Source of the DNA: Sterolibacterium denitrificans
GTDB taxonomy: Bacteria > Pseudomonadota > Gammaproteobacteria > Burkholderiales > Rhodocyclaceae
Length of the DNA: 64,000 nt
Direction: 5' to 3'
Assembly: GCF_900174485.1 (NCBI RefSeq)
Contig: NZ_LT837803.1
Span: 124,001 to 188,000, forward strand
Position numbers and translations under genes: made by a program. This document shows positions 26,310 through 34,698 of the stretch, one piece after another. Each line of letters begins with the position of its first letter. Positions within the stretch are counted from its first letter, which is position 1. The notes beneath the pieces are model-generated. The model had not been told where the DNA came from. It made no database searches and saw only the letters and a program-made list of their open reading frames with translations.

Positions 26310-26735
26310 ATGTACATCCAGACCTTTGACGATCTCCTCAGCTCGGCCCGGCAGCAGCCCGACGCCCAGCGCCTGTTGTTCATCTTCACCATTTCCGAAC
26401 TGCCCGAAGATGCCACGCTCGAACAGCGCATGCGTTTTCGCGATGGCCTGGGCGGCGCACTGACGCCGTTGATGGAAGTCGACAAGCTGCCCGATGAACT
26501 CCAGGACTTCGATCATCTGGTGAGCGAATCCATGGAGTTCGCCAAGGGCACGCGCGCCGCGGACTGGTCCATCGTCTTTTGCGCCGCGCTGGGTGGACAC
26601 GGCCGCACGCCGCCGGCCCGCGAGGAAGCGGACATCCCCCTGCGCCGCATGACCGATGCCATCCGCATGGGCGAAATCGGCCCCTACATCGCCTTCGACC
26701 GCATGGGCCACCAGGTGCGGCTGGTGCAAAACTGA
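26310..26735 (+). CDS. Hypothetical protein, unknown
   Basis: I do not recognise this 141-residue protein. It is acidic, without signal peptide or membrane helices. It contains TFDDLLSSARQQPDAQRLLFIF, DGLGGALTPLMEVDKLP and FDRMGHQVRLVQN segments, suggesting a small globular alpha/beta fold. Codon use matches the neighbours, and AGGA lies about 12 bp before the ATG. It begins 78 bp after metG and ends 10 bp before the acylphosphatase start, so the three or four genes may share a transcript. Confidence 0.6.
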   Translation: MYIQTFDDLLSSARQQPDAQRLLFIFTISELPEDATLEQRMRFRDGLGGALTPLMEVDKLPDELQDFDHLVSESMEFAKGTRAADWSIVFCAALGGHGRTPPAREEADIPLRRMTDAIRMGEIGPYIAFDRMGHQVRLVQN

Positions 26736-26745
26736 ATCCTCCGCC

Positions 26746-27063
26746 ATGAACTCCGCCCCCGACCTTGCCGAAGCCCGCCATCTCGTCATCAGCGGCCGGG
26801 TGCAGGGGGTCGGCTTCCGCTTTGCCATGGCGCACGAGGCGATGCGCCTGAGGCTGGCCGGCTGGGTACGCAATTGCCGCAACGGTACGGTTGAAGCACT
26901 GATCGCCGGCCCGGCCGAGGCGATTGCCGGCATGCTGGTCTGGGCGCGTCACGGCCCGCCGCCGGCGCGGGTCGAACAGGTCGCCGTCGCACTGGCGCCT
27001 GCCGGCGAAGTTGCCGCGCTGCCTGCCGACGGCGGCTTCGTCCAGCGGGGTGATCATGGATGA
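26746..27063 (+). CDS. Acylphosphatase
   Basis: A 105-residue acylphosphatase, which hydrolyses carboxyl-phosphate bonds. The catalytic signature is VISGRVQGVGFRFAMA, with the active Arg in the GFR loop, and the second part has WVRNCRNGTVEALIAG, whose Asn (in VRN) is the other catalytic residue. The family is usually about 90 residues; here the N and C ends are slightly longer. It overlaps the diguanylate-cyclase start by 8 bp. Confidence 0.93.
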   Translation: MNSAPDLAEARHLVISGRVQGVGFRFAMAHEAMRLRLAGWVRNCRNGTVEALIAGPAEAIAGMLVWARHGPPPARVEQVAVALAPAGEVAALPADGGFVQRGDHG

Positions 27064-29887
27064 CGCGCTTACCGACGACCCGGACGAGCATCCGGACGAA
27101 CCACCGGCATTGATGCGGCGCAAGCTCGCGCAGCAGGTATTTCGCTGGATTCCCTGGCTGGTGCTGCTCCTCTCCCTGTCCTTCACCGGGCTGGCCTGGC
27201 GCAATGCGCTCGTGGCGCAGGAGCGATACGAACAGACGCAATTCGATTTTCAGGTGCGCGCCGTGCTCACGCGCATCGAACAGCGCATGCAGGCCTACCA
27301 GCAGACCCTGCTGTCGGTGCGCGGCCTGTTCGAGGCATCGAAGGACGTCGATCGCCAGAAATTCAGGCGCTTCGTGGATTCGCTGCATCTGACGGAAATA
27401 TACCCCGGCATCCAGGGGCTGGGCTTTTCCCGGCTCATCGCGCCCGCCGAGCTGGAACGGCATATCGACGCCGTCCGCCGGGAAGGTTTTGCCGGCTACA
27501 CGGTCCAGCCCGCCGGTCCGCGCGACGTCTACAGCGCCATCGTCTTTCTCGAACCTTTCTCCGGCCGCAATCTGCGCGCCTTTGGCTACGACATGTATTC
27601 CGAACCCGTGCGCCAGGCAGCCATGGTGCGGGCGCGCGACAGCGGTGAAGCCGCCCTGTCCGGCAAGGTGCGTCTGATGCAGGAAGCCGGCCGCGAAGAG
27701 CAGGCCGGCCTGCTGATGTACGTGCCGGTGTATCGCAACGATGCGCCCCAGTCCACGCCAGTCGAGCGCCAGGCCGCATTGCTGGGCTGGGCCTATGCGC
27801 CGTTTCGCATGCGCGACCTGATGAACGGCATCCAGGGCGGCCGCATGGGCGAACTCGATATCGAGATCTACGATGGCGAGCACCCGCTGCCCGAGGCCCT
27901 GCTGTACGACTCCTACCGGGAAAACCTGACCAGCTATGCGGAAATGCACGTCAGCCGCGAGCATCGGCTCGGCGCCAGCCATACCCTGACCATCGCCGGC
28001 CATCCCTGGACGGTGATCAGCCGTCCGGCGCCGGGTTTTCTGCAGCACGTGAAGGATCGCCAGCAACCGGTGCATACCGCCCTGCTCGGCCTGGCAATCA
28101 GCGGCATGCTGTTCTGGCTGTCCTGGGTGCTGATCAACGGCCGTCGCCAGGCGTTGCAGGCCGCGCATGGAATGACCCGGGAACTGCGGGAAAGCGAGGC
28201 GCGCTTCCGCCTGCTGGCGGATTCGGTACCGGCGCTGATCTGGCTCGCCGACACCGATCGGCGCTTCTACTGGTTCAACCGGCCCTGGCTGGAATTCACC
28301 GGCCGGTCGCTGGACAAGGAACAGGGCTACGGCTGGACGGACGGCATCCATCCCGAAGACATCAAGCGCTATCTGGATACCTATTACGCCAGCTTCGATC
28401 AGCGCCAGCCCTACACCATCGAACTCCGTCTGCGCCATCACGACGGCGACTGGCGCTGGATCGCCGATCACGGCATCCCCCGCTTCAAGAACAATGACAG
28501 CAATGACGAATTCATCGGCTACATCGGCTCCTGCACCGACATCAACGAACGCAAGCTGATGGAAAAGGCCTTGCAGCGCAGCGAGGAAAACTTCCGGCGG
28601 CAAAGCCGGACCATGGCCGAAATCCTCTGGGGCGCCGACGTCGGCACCTGGGAATGGAACGTACAGACCGGCGAAACCAGCTTCAACCAGCGCTGGGCGG
28701 AAATCGTCGGCTATCGCCTGGAGGAGTTGGCGCCCATCAACATCACCACCTGGCATCACCTCACCCATCCCGACGATCTCAAGCGCTCCAACCTGATGCT
28801 GCAACGCTGTTTCCGCCGCGAACTCGACGCTTACGAATGCGAAGTCCGCATGCAGCACAGCGACGGCCACTGGGTCTGGGTACTGGATCGCGGCCGGGTG
28901 GTCGAGTGGGCCGAAGACGGCCAGCCGCTGCGCATGTCGGGCACGCACCTGGACATCACGGCGCGCAAGCAGTCGGAGATCCGCTTGCAGCTCGCCGCCA
29001 ATGTCTTCACCCATGCCCGCGAAGCCATCGTGATCGCCGACACGGACGGGACGATCATCGACGTCAATGAAGCCTTCATCCGGATCACCGGCTATACGCG
29101 CGAGGAAGCGCTGGGCAACAACCCGCGCATGCTGCAGTCCGGGCTCCAGGATGCGGATTTCTACGATGAATTCTGGGAAACCCTGCTGTCCAAGGGCCAC
29201 TGGTCGGGCGAAATCTGGAACCGGCGCAAGGATGGCGAGGTGTATCCCACATTGATGACCATCAGCGCGGTACGCGATGCAAACGGCCGGCCGCAGAACT
29301 ACGTTGCGCTGTCAACCGACATCACCGCGATCAAGAACTACCAGAGCAAGCTGGAGCACATCGCCCATTACGACGTGCTGACCGGCCTGCCGAACCGCGC
29401 CCTGCTCGCCGACCGCATGCGCCATGCGCTGTCCCAGTGCCTGCGTCGCGACGATGCGCTGGCCGTGGTCTATCTCGATCTCGATGGTTTCAAGGCCGTG
29501 AATGATCGCCATGGCCATGAGATCGGCGACGAATTGCTGGTGCATGTCGCCCGGCGCATGCAGGAAGCCCTGCGTGAAGGCGATACGCTGGCGCGCATCG
29601 GCGGCGACGAATTCATCGCCGTGCTGGTCGACCTGGACGAGCCCTCGCACTGCGAACCGATCCTGGAACGCCTGCTGCAGGCCGCCGCCGATCCCGTGAA
29701 TCTCCGGGGATACGCCCTGAATGTCTCGGTAAGCATCGGCATCACGCTATTCCCCGTCGATCGCACGGATGCCGATCAACTGATACGTCACGCCGATCAC
29801 GCCATGTACCAGGCCAAGCAGGCAGGCCGCAATTGCTATCGGTTTTTTGCGCCGACGCCGAATGCGGAAGAACCGCCGGAGGAATAG
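27056..29887 (+). CDS. CHASE/PAS/GGDEF diguanylate cyclase
   Basis: A 943-residue membrane sensor. TM1 lies about residues 30-50, a periplasmic CHASE domain about 80-300 (VRGLFEASKDVDRQKF, FVYPEP-like segments), TM2 about 345-365, then three PAS/PAC modules (about 380-770) and a C-terminal GGDEF domain (about 775-935). The catalytic GGDEF motif is intact, and REGD five residues upstream matches the RxxD inhibitory site, so it should make cyclic di-GMP with product feedback. No EAL domain. I chose the ATG overlapping the acylphosphatase stop by 8 bp; the open frame upstream is within that gene. Confidence 0.92.
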   Translation: MDDALTDDPDEHPDEPPALMRRKLAQQVFRWIPWLVLLLSLSFTGLAWRNALVAQERYEQTQFDFQVRAVLTRIEQRMQAYQQTLLSVRGLFEASKDVDRQKFRRFVDSLHLTEIYPGIQGLGFSRLIAPAELERHIDAVRREGFAGYTVQPAGPRDVYSAIVFLEPFSGRNLRAFGYDMYSEPVRQAAMVRARDSGEAALSGKVRLMQEAGREEQAGLLMYVPVYRNDAPQSTPVERQAALLGWAYAPFRMRDLMNGIQGGRMGELDIEIYDGEHPLPEALLYDSYRENLTSYAEMHVSREHRLGASHTLTIAGHPWTVISRPAPGFLQHVKDRQQPVHTALLGLAISGMLFWLSWVLINGRRQALQAAHGMTRELRESEARFRLLADSVPALIWLADTDRRFYWFNRPWLEFTGRSLDKEQGYGWTDGIHPEDIKRYLDTYYASFDQRQPYTIELRLRHHDGDWRWIADHGIPRFKNNDSNDEFIGYIGSCTDINERKLMEKALQRSEENFRRQSRTMAEILWGADVGTWEWNVQTGETSFNQRWAEIVGYRLEELAPINITTWHHLTHPDDLKRSNLMLQRCFRRELDAYECEVRMQHSDGHWVWVLDRGRVVEWAEDGQPLRMSGTHLDITARKQSEIRLQLAANVFTHAREAIVIADTDGTIIDVNEAFIRITGYTREEALGNNPRMLQSGLQDADFYDEFWETLLSKGHWSGEIWNRRKDGEVYPTLMTISAVRDANGRPQNYVALSTDITAIKNYQSKLEHIAHYDVLTGLPNRALLADRMRHALSQCLRRDDALAVVYLDLDGFKAVNDRHGHEIGDELLVHVARRMQEALREGDTLARIGGDEFIAVLVDLDEPSHCEPILERLLQAAADPVNLRGYALNVSVSIGITLFPVDRTDADQLIRHADHAMYQAKQAGRNCYRFFAPTPNAEEPPEE

Positions 29888-29984
29888 AGAATAGCCGCGC
29901 AAGCGCCGGCGGCAAGGCAAGCCCCGCGCCTGCTCGACCGGGCAGCCGCGCCAGCCCCTAACGATGGACTGAATGCAACGAGCC

Positions 29985-31058
29985 TTACTTGCCCGCTGCC
30001 AGCTTCATCCTGTTGTACATCTCGACGTAATAGGGCAGCGACGCCTTGATCCCCTGCTCGGTGTTGTAGAGCGGCTCATAGCCCAGATCGCGGCGCGCCT
30101 TGTCGATGCTGAAGAAATTGTCGATGGCGATGCGCTCGATGGCCAGCGGCGGCACCGGCGGCTCCTGGATGCCGAGCTTGAAGTGCAGCGCCTGCCAGAT
30201 GGCCATGACGCTCTTGACCAGCGCCGCCGGCACGCGCATCTTCGGGAACGGATAGCCGACCGCCTCGACGACGGGACGCGAGAAGTCGAACATGTTGATC
30301 GGCTCGCCGTCGTTGATGAAATACGCCTGGCCGGGCGAGGTGCCGCCCTCGACGAGATGCTGCGCGGCGAGGACATGGCCGTGGATCAGGTTGTGCACGT
30401 AGCTGTTGTCCAGCCGCGCCTTGCCCGAGCCAACCAGCGCCCGCAGCAGGCCGGCGATCATCTGGTTGAACATGTGGCGGAACATCGTCTGGTCGCCTTC
30501 GCCCCAGATGCCGCTCGGACGGATCGAGCAAGTCAGGATGCCCTGGCCGTTCTGTTCGAGCACCCATTTCTCGGCCACCACCTTGGTCTCGGTGTAGAGG
30601 TCGTTGAAGCGTTCGGTATAGGGCAGGGTCTCGTCGCCATTGACGATGGGCTGGCCGCCGATCACCACGCTGTTGCTGGCGGTATACACGAAACGCTGGG
30701 CGCCGGCGGCACGGCCGGCCTGCAGCAGATTCTTGGTGGCTTCGACGTTGATCGCATAGGAGCGGTCGCGGTATTCCTGGGTGACCGCGCTGCCGCCCTT
30801 CAACTCGATGATGGCTGCCGTGTGGAAGATGGTGTCGATGTCCTGGACGGAGCGCCTGACCAGTTCCCGATCGCAGATGTTGCCCTGGATGATTTCAAGA
30901 TTCTCCTGGGCCGGCAGCGGCGAAGGCGCGAGGTCGAAACTGCGCACCTTGTAGCCCTTGGCCAGCAGCGTCTTGACGAAATTGCAGCCGACGAAACCGG
31001 AACCGCCGGTAACCAGCACACGGCCAAGATCAGTGGTCTTGTTGAAATCACCTGCCAT
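29985..31058 (-). CDS. 3-beta-hydroxysteroid dehydrogenase-like NAD(P)-dependent epimerase family protein
   Basis: A 357-residue extended SDR. The nucleotide loop is VLVTGGSGFVGCNF, a VYTASNSVVIGG strand carries the catalytic Ser/Thr, and the YTETK sequence (residue about 158) fits the YxxxK dyad. The C-terminal half includes RPSGIWGEGDQ and NSYVHNLIHGH, common to 3-beta-HSD/isomerase-like proteins that oxidise ring hydroxyls and shift the double bond. Other SDR substrates such as sterol C4 carboxylates or nucleotide sugars remain possible. It is the third gene of a leftward operon with a CoA-transferase and an amidohydrolase. Confidence 0.82.
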   Translation of the reverse strand: MAGDFNKTTDLGRVLVTGGSGFVGCNFVKTLLAKGYKVRSFDLAPSPLPAQENLEIIQGNICDRELVRRSVQDIDTIFHTAAIIELKGGSAVTQEYRDRSYAINVEATKNLLQAGRAAGAQRFVYTASNSVVIGGQPIVNGDETLPYTERFNDLYTETKVVAEKWVLEQNGQGILTCSIRPSGIWGEGDQTMFRHMFNQMIAGLLRALVGSGKARLDNSYVHNLIHGHVLAAQHLVEGGTSPGQAYFINDGEPINMFDFSRPVVEAVGYPFPKMRVPAALVKSVMAIWQALHFKLGIQEPPVPPLAIERIAIDNFFSIDKARRDLGYEPLYNTEQGIKASLPYYVEMYNRMKLAAGK

Positions 31059-31098
31059 GACAGCCCTGCCTCCGTAAGTAATTCATTGAAATTGCAGC

Positions 31099-32592
31099 TT
31101 AAGACTGCGGATTATCGCATGGGCGCAAATACGCCTCTGTGCGATTTTCCGCAGCGGCGTGAATCAACCTGCCCAACTTGAGCGTCGCCGCCACGCGTAC
31201 GGCTGCCAGGTTGCCGCGTGCCGCGGCCCAGGGACGGTCGAGCAGACACAGATCGGCCGTCGCGCCGACTTCGATCCGACGCGGCGCGGCCCCCGGCGCC
31301 GCCAGCGGCGCGAGAAACAGGGCCAGCGCGGCTTCCGGCGCCAGCGCCTCGACCGCGCCGAGAACCGCGCCGTGGCGACTGCGCCGCTCGACCGCGGCCT
31401 GCATCGCCGCCCAGGGATCGACCTGACCGAAGGGCGCATCCACGCCGCCGGCCAGCGGTATGCCGGCATCCAGCAAACCGCGCAGACGATACAGCCAAGG
31501 CCGGTCGGCGGCGGGCACCTCGCGCAGATAGGTGTCGCCGCGCTCGAAAATGAAATTGGGCTGGCTCACCACGGTCACGCCGCGCGCCCGCAACAGCGGC
31601 AGCACTTCCGGCGGCGCGATGGCCGCATGCTCGATGCGATCGCCCGGATGCGCGCCGGCCGCTTCCAGCACGCCGAGGGCGAACACCAGCTCGGCCAGCG
31701 TCACGCAGTGCGCGGCCACGGCCCGCCCGGCCGCATGGCTGCGGGCAATGGCGGCAACCGTGACATCGAAATCCGGCAGCGCGTGCTCGTGCAGATGCAG
31801 CTTCAGCGGCCCGCGCCGCACGCCGATGCCAGTCTCCATCGTCGTGTCCGCCGCGTTTGCCGTATCCGTCAAGGCATCCAGACTGGCATCGCCCATGACC
31901 AGGACGTCCTGCGCCAGCTCGCCCGCCGCACGGGCCGCGACGAAATGGCGATACTGCGCCAGGTCATTGTGCGCCGTGGTCTCCGTCACGCCGGTAATGC
32001 CATGCGCCGCCAGCAGCCGGCCGACGCGCGCCAGCGATGGAAAGCCGCGCGACGATGGGCTGCGGCCGCGCAACCAGTCGTCGGCGTCGAGGATGCGGCC
32101 GGCGCGATACGCCAGTCCCGGCGGCGGCGCGGCATCGGCCAGCAGCAATGCCAGCGCCGCCGAATTGACGATCCACAGACGCCCGCTGCGCTGCTGGATA
32201 CGCACGGGATGCCGTGGCACGACGCGATCCAGCCAGATACGATCGATCTCGCCGGCCACCGATTCGTGATAGCCGATGCCGCGTATCCACTCATGCTCGG
32301 CCGTCGTCGCGGCACGGGCCTGCAAGGCCTCGGCCAGCGCCGCCGCCGTCGTCACCTGCGGCGGGCCGCAGGGCAGCGAATCCAGCGCGACGGCAAGCGC
32401 GGCCAGATGCAGATGATGATCGTGCAAACCGGGCAGCAGCGCCGCGCCGCCGGCATCGAGCACGGCTTCGTCCACCCGTGGCGGCAAGCTGCCGGCAGCG
32501 GCGAGTTCGGCAATGCGGCCGCCCGCGATGCGCACATCGACCCGCCGCGCGGCCGCGTGGATGAAATCGATTTCGGCATTGCGGATCAGCAT
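31099..32592 (-). CDS. Amidohydrolase family protein
   Basis: A 497-residue metal-dependent hydrolase of the amidohydrolase superfamily. The metal motif is LPGLHDHHLHLAAL (HxH near residue 55), followed by HLHEH (about 265), AAHCVT (about 295), RIEHAAI and GVDAPFG with the final aspartate. It is closest in layout to the YtcJ-like, aminoacylase-3-type group. Substrates of this class include cyclic amides and lactam-like bonds. The start at ATG 32592 overlaps the CoA-transferase stop by 7 bp; the frame is open upstream only as a shadow of that gene. It may open a ring or release a substituent in the pathway of its operon; that is inference. Confidence 0.85.
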   Translation of the reverse strand: MLIRNAEIDFIHAAARRVDVRIAGGRIAELAAAGSLPPRVDEAVLDAGGAALLPGLHDHHLHLAALAVALDSLPCGPPQVTTAAALAEALQARAATTAEHEWIRGIGYHESVAGEIDRIWLDRVVPRHPVRIQQRSGRLWIVNSAALALLLADAAPPPGLAYRAGRILDADDWLRGRSPSSRGFPSLARVGRLLAAHGITGVTETTAHNDLAQYRHFVAARAAGELAQDVLVMGDASLDALTDTANAADTTMETGIGVRRGPLKLHLHEHALPDFDVTVAAIARSHAAGRAVAAHCVTLAELVFALGVLEAAGAHPGDRIEHAAIAPPEVLPLLRARGVTVVSQPNFIFERGDTYLREVPAADRPWLYRLRGLLDAGIPLAGGVDAPFGQVDPWAAMQAAVERRSRHGAVLGAVEALAPEAALALFLAPLAAPGAAPRRIEVGATADLCLLDRPWAAARGNLAAVRVAATLKLGRLIHAAAENRTEAYLRPCDNPQS

Positions 32593-34073
32593 GAAATACC
32601 CAGTTCCTGCAGGATGGCTGCCGTGTCGGCGCCGAGTGGCCGGGCGGCCGCCGGCGCGCGGCGCGGCAGCGGCAGGCAGGCCGCATCGATGCCCGCCGCA
32701 GCGATCTCGGCTTGCCAGTCCCGCCAGCGCGCATGCAGCGCGGCACGCTCGCCCGGCAGGCGGAACTGCGCGCAATGGCGCGCCACATCCGTCAGCGCCA
32801 GCGCAACCAGTTGCCCGCCGCCGCCCAGGTACGCCGCCAGCGCGGCCAGGGCCGCATGCCAGCCGGTCAGCGGATCGGCAATGGCGTCGCCGCAAAACAT
32901 GGGCTCGCCGGTCAAGTCCAGCATGACGCCGGACAGGCCGGCAGCCACGCCGGCATCGTCGCCGTAGGCGATCCACTCGCCTTGCGGCGCATCGCGGCCA
33001 TGACCGCTGATCGCCAGCCAGCTCAGGCGCGGATTGGCGGCGATCAGATCCTCGGCGCAAATCCCCAGTTGGCGCAAGGCGCGCGGGCGCGAGGCTTCGA
33101 TGACGATGTCGGCGCGCGCGAGCAGCGCGCGCAGTTGCGCAATGCCTTGCGAGCTGGCGAAATCCAGCGCGACGCTGGCCTTGCCGTGATTCATCAGATC
33201 GTAAAAATCCGCCGCGCCGCGCCGCGCGCCATCCGGCCGCTGCCGGCTCTCGACCTTGATGACGCGCGCGCCGGCAAGCTGCAGCAGATGACTGCACAGC
33301 GGCCCGGCCCACAGCGAGGACAGGTCGACGACCAAGGGCGGCCGGTAGCCAGGCTCGCACCGGCGCTGGCGTGCCTGCGTGGCGATCCGCCGCGCCTCGA
33401 ACCAGGCCGCCGGCCGCTGTTCGATATCCGCGACATCCGCGACGGCAGCCAGCGCCAGCCCCAGCAAGCGTCCCCGCTCGATCAGCGCAGCCAGTGGGCG
33501 CTCGCGCAGCAGTCCGGCCAGCGCTTGCCAGGCCGCATCCCCATCCCCGGCACCGGCGGCAAACCCGCTTTCCGATTCCAGCCAGGCCGCGAGCAAATCC
33601 CAGTCGTCGGCACGCGGCAGGCTGACCGCCAGCCAGCCATCGGCAGCGCGCAGCAGCCGGCAGGCGCCGCCGGCGGAAATCGGCCCCTGGCGCACCAGCC
33701 CGCCGAGGGCTGCGCGTTCGCCCAGCGTCTCCACACCGGGCAGCGCGGCCTGCCAACGGCCACCCGTCGCGGCCAGCAGCGCAGTCAGCGCCCGGGCAAC
33801 GCCATCGACGCAGGAAGCCAGCGGCAACGGACACATCTGCGGCGGCCCGTCGGCACGCCCGGTCAAGACCATGGCGCCGCTTTGCGCCCAGGCGATGGCC
33901 GGATGCCGCCCTGCCGGCCTTGCGCCGCGCCGCACCTGCGCGCCCAGCGTGCTCAGCAGGCGGGCGGCATAATCGTCCGCCCAGTCAGCCGCCCCATCAT
34001 CCGCATCGAGCGCGCAGACGAAGCCGGACAAGGGCGAAAAATCGACAGCGTGCATGGATGGAAAACTCGGCAT
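32586..34073 (-). CDS. CaiB/BaiF CoA-transferase family protein, apparently rearranged
   Basis: A 495-residue class III CoA-transferase-like protein. The CaiB N-terminal signature, VVDLSSLWAGPLCSHLLQLAGA, appears only near residue 255, and it is followed by VESRQRPDGARRG and the DxxTG stretch (IADPLTGWHAAL), whose Asp is the catalytic one. The first 240 residues resemble the usual C-terminal small domain (ADGWLAVSLPR..W) placed ahead of it. I chose ATG 34073 (MPSFPS); 34055 and 34127 are alternatives. First gene of the leftward operon with amidohydrolase and 3-beta-HSD-like protein. It should move CoA between acids, substrate unknown. Confidence 0.75.
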   Translation of the reverse strand: MPSFPSMHAVDFSPLSGFVCALDADDGAADWADDYAARLLSTLGAQVRRGARPAGRHPAIAWAQSGAMVLTGRADGPPQMCPLPLASCVDGVARALTALLAATGGRWQAALPGVETLGERAALGGLVRQGPISAGGACRLLRAADGWLAVSLPRADDWDLLAAWLESESGFAAGAGDGDAAWQALAGLLRERPLAALIERGRLLGLALAAVADVADIEQRPAAWFEARRIATQARQRRCEPGYRPPLVVDLSSLWAGPLCSHLLQLAGARVIKVESRQRPDGARRGAADFYDLMNHGKASVALDFASSQGIAQLRALLARADIVIEASRPRALRQLGICAEDLIAANPRLSWLAISGHGRDAPQGEWIAYGDDAGVAAGLSGVMLDLTGEPMFCGDAIADPLTGWHAALAALAAYLGGGGQLVALALTDVARHCAQFRLPGERAALHARWRDWQAEIAAAGIDAACLPLPRRAPAAARPLGADTAAILQELGISC

Positions 34074-34292
34074 GACAGCCTGGCGGATGGCGGCTCGCCA
34101 TTTTAAGCCGCCGCATCGAGTGCGCATGCGGATGCGGATACGAATACCGATGCGACAGCTGTTAGTCCGTGTGGACGATGAGTCAAAGCCCCCCGGTACG
34201 GATACTTCCGGCCTTGATTGTTAATGGAAAATTGCCGGTTTCCACGCAGGTATCGGCGCAACTGACAGCAACGATAGACGGGAGAAAAAACG

Positions 34293-34601
34293 ATGAAGGC
34301 ATTGAAATCCGGCGTGCGCCTGAAAAGCGCCGTGTGCGACACCGAAGTGATGGTCACCAAGGCGGCGGCCGATGAAATCCAGCTCACCTGTGGCGGCGCC
34401 GAAATGCTCGAAATGTCCGGCGCCAAGAGCGGCGGCACGCCCGATGCCGCCCATGCCGCCGGCACCCTGGTCGGCAAGCGCTACGTCGACGAAGGCGACC
34501 GCTACGAATTCCTCTGCACCAAGGGCGGCAAGGGCAACCTGGCGATCAATGGCGTGGCCCTGCAGGTCAAGCAGGCCAAGGCCCTGCCGTCTTCGGACTG
34601 A
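34293..34601 (+). CDS. Small conserved-looking protein, unknown
   Basis: A 102-residue protein I do not recognise by function. It has three cysteines (about residues 15, 33 and 75) and a Gly/Ala/Thr-rich beta pattern, with ALKSGVRLKSAVCDTEVM, then MLEMSGAKSGG and FLCTKGGKGNLAINGV. No signal or membrane segment. A gap of about 97 bp, holding a REP-like hairpin, separates it from the acyl-CoA ligase. The position suggests a partner in that pathway, for example a metal-binding or carrier-like subunit, but that is a guess. Confidence 0.55.
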   Translation: MKALKSGVRLKSAVCDTEVMVTKAAADEIQLTCGGAEMLEMSGAKSGGTPDAAHAAGTLVGKRYVDEGDRYEFLCTKGGKGNLAINGVALQVKQAKALPSSD

Positions 34602-34643
34602 CGGGACGACCGGCCAGCCCCGGCTCTCGAAACAGCAAAACCC

Positions 34644-34669
34644 GTCATCCCCGCCTGCGCGGGGATGAC
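34644..34669. repeat. REP-like hairpin (11-bp arms)
   Basis: GTCATCCCCGC and its reverse complement GCGGGGATGAC are separated by CTGC. It matches the dispersed repeat family seen at 11505-11625 and lies just before the acyl-CoA ligase. Confidence 0.6.
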
Positions 34670-34698
34670 TTCATCAGAGCATCCCTAAGGAAACACAC

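Noticed and set aside
26789-29200. An 803-codon open frame on the minus strand.
   Set aside because: It lies antisense to acylphosphatase and the GGDEF protein, whose domains are intact. No homology is visible in the mirror frame.
31099-33834. A 911-codon reading of the amidohydrolase.
   Set aside because: The first 414 codons run through the CoA-transferase gene in a wrong frame; the real protein starts at 32592.
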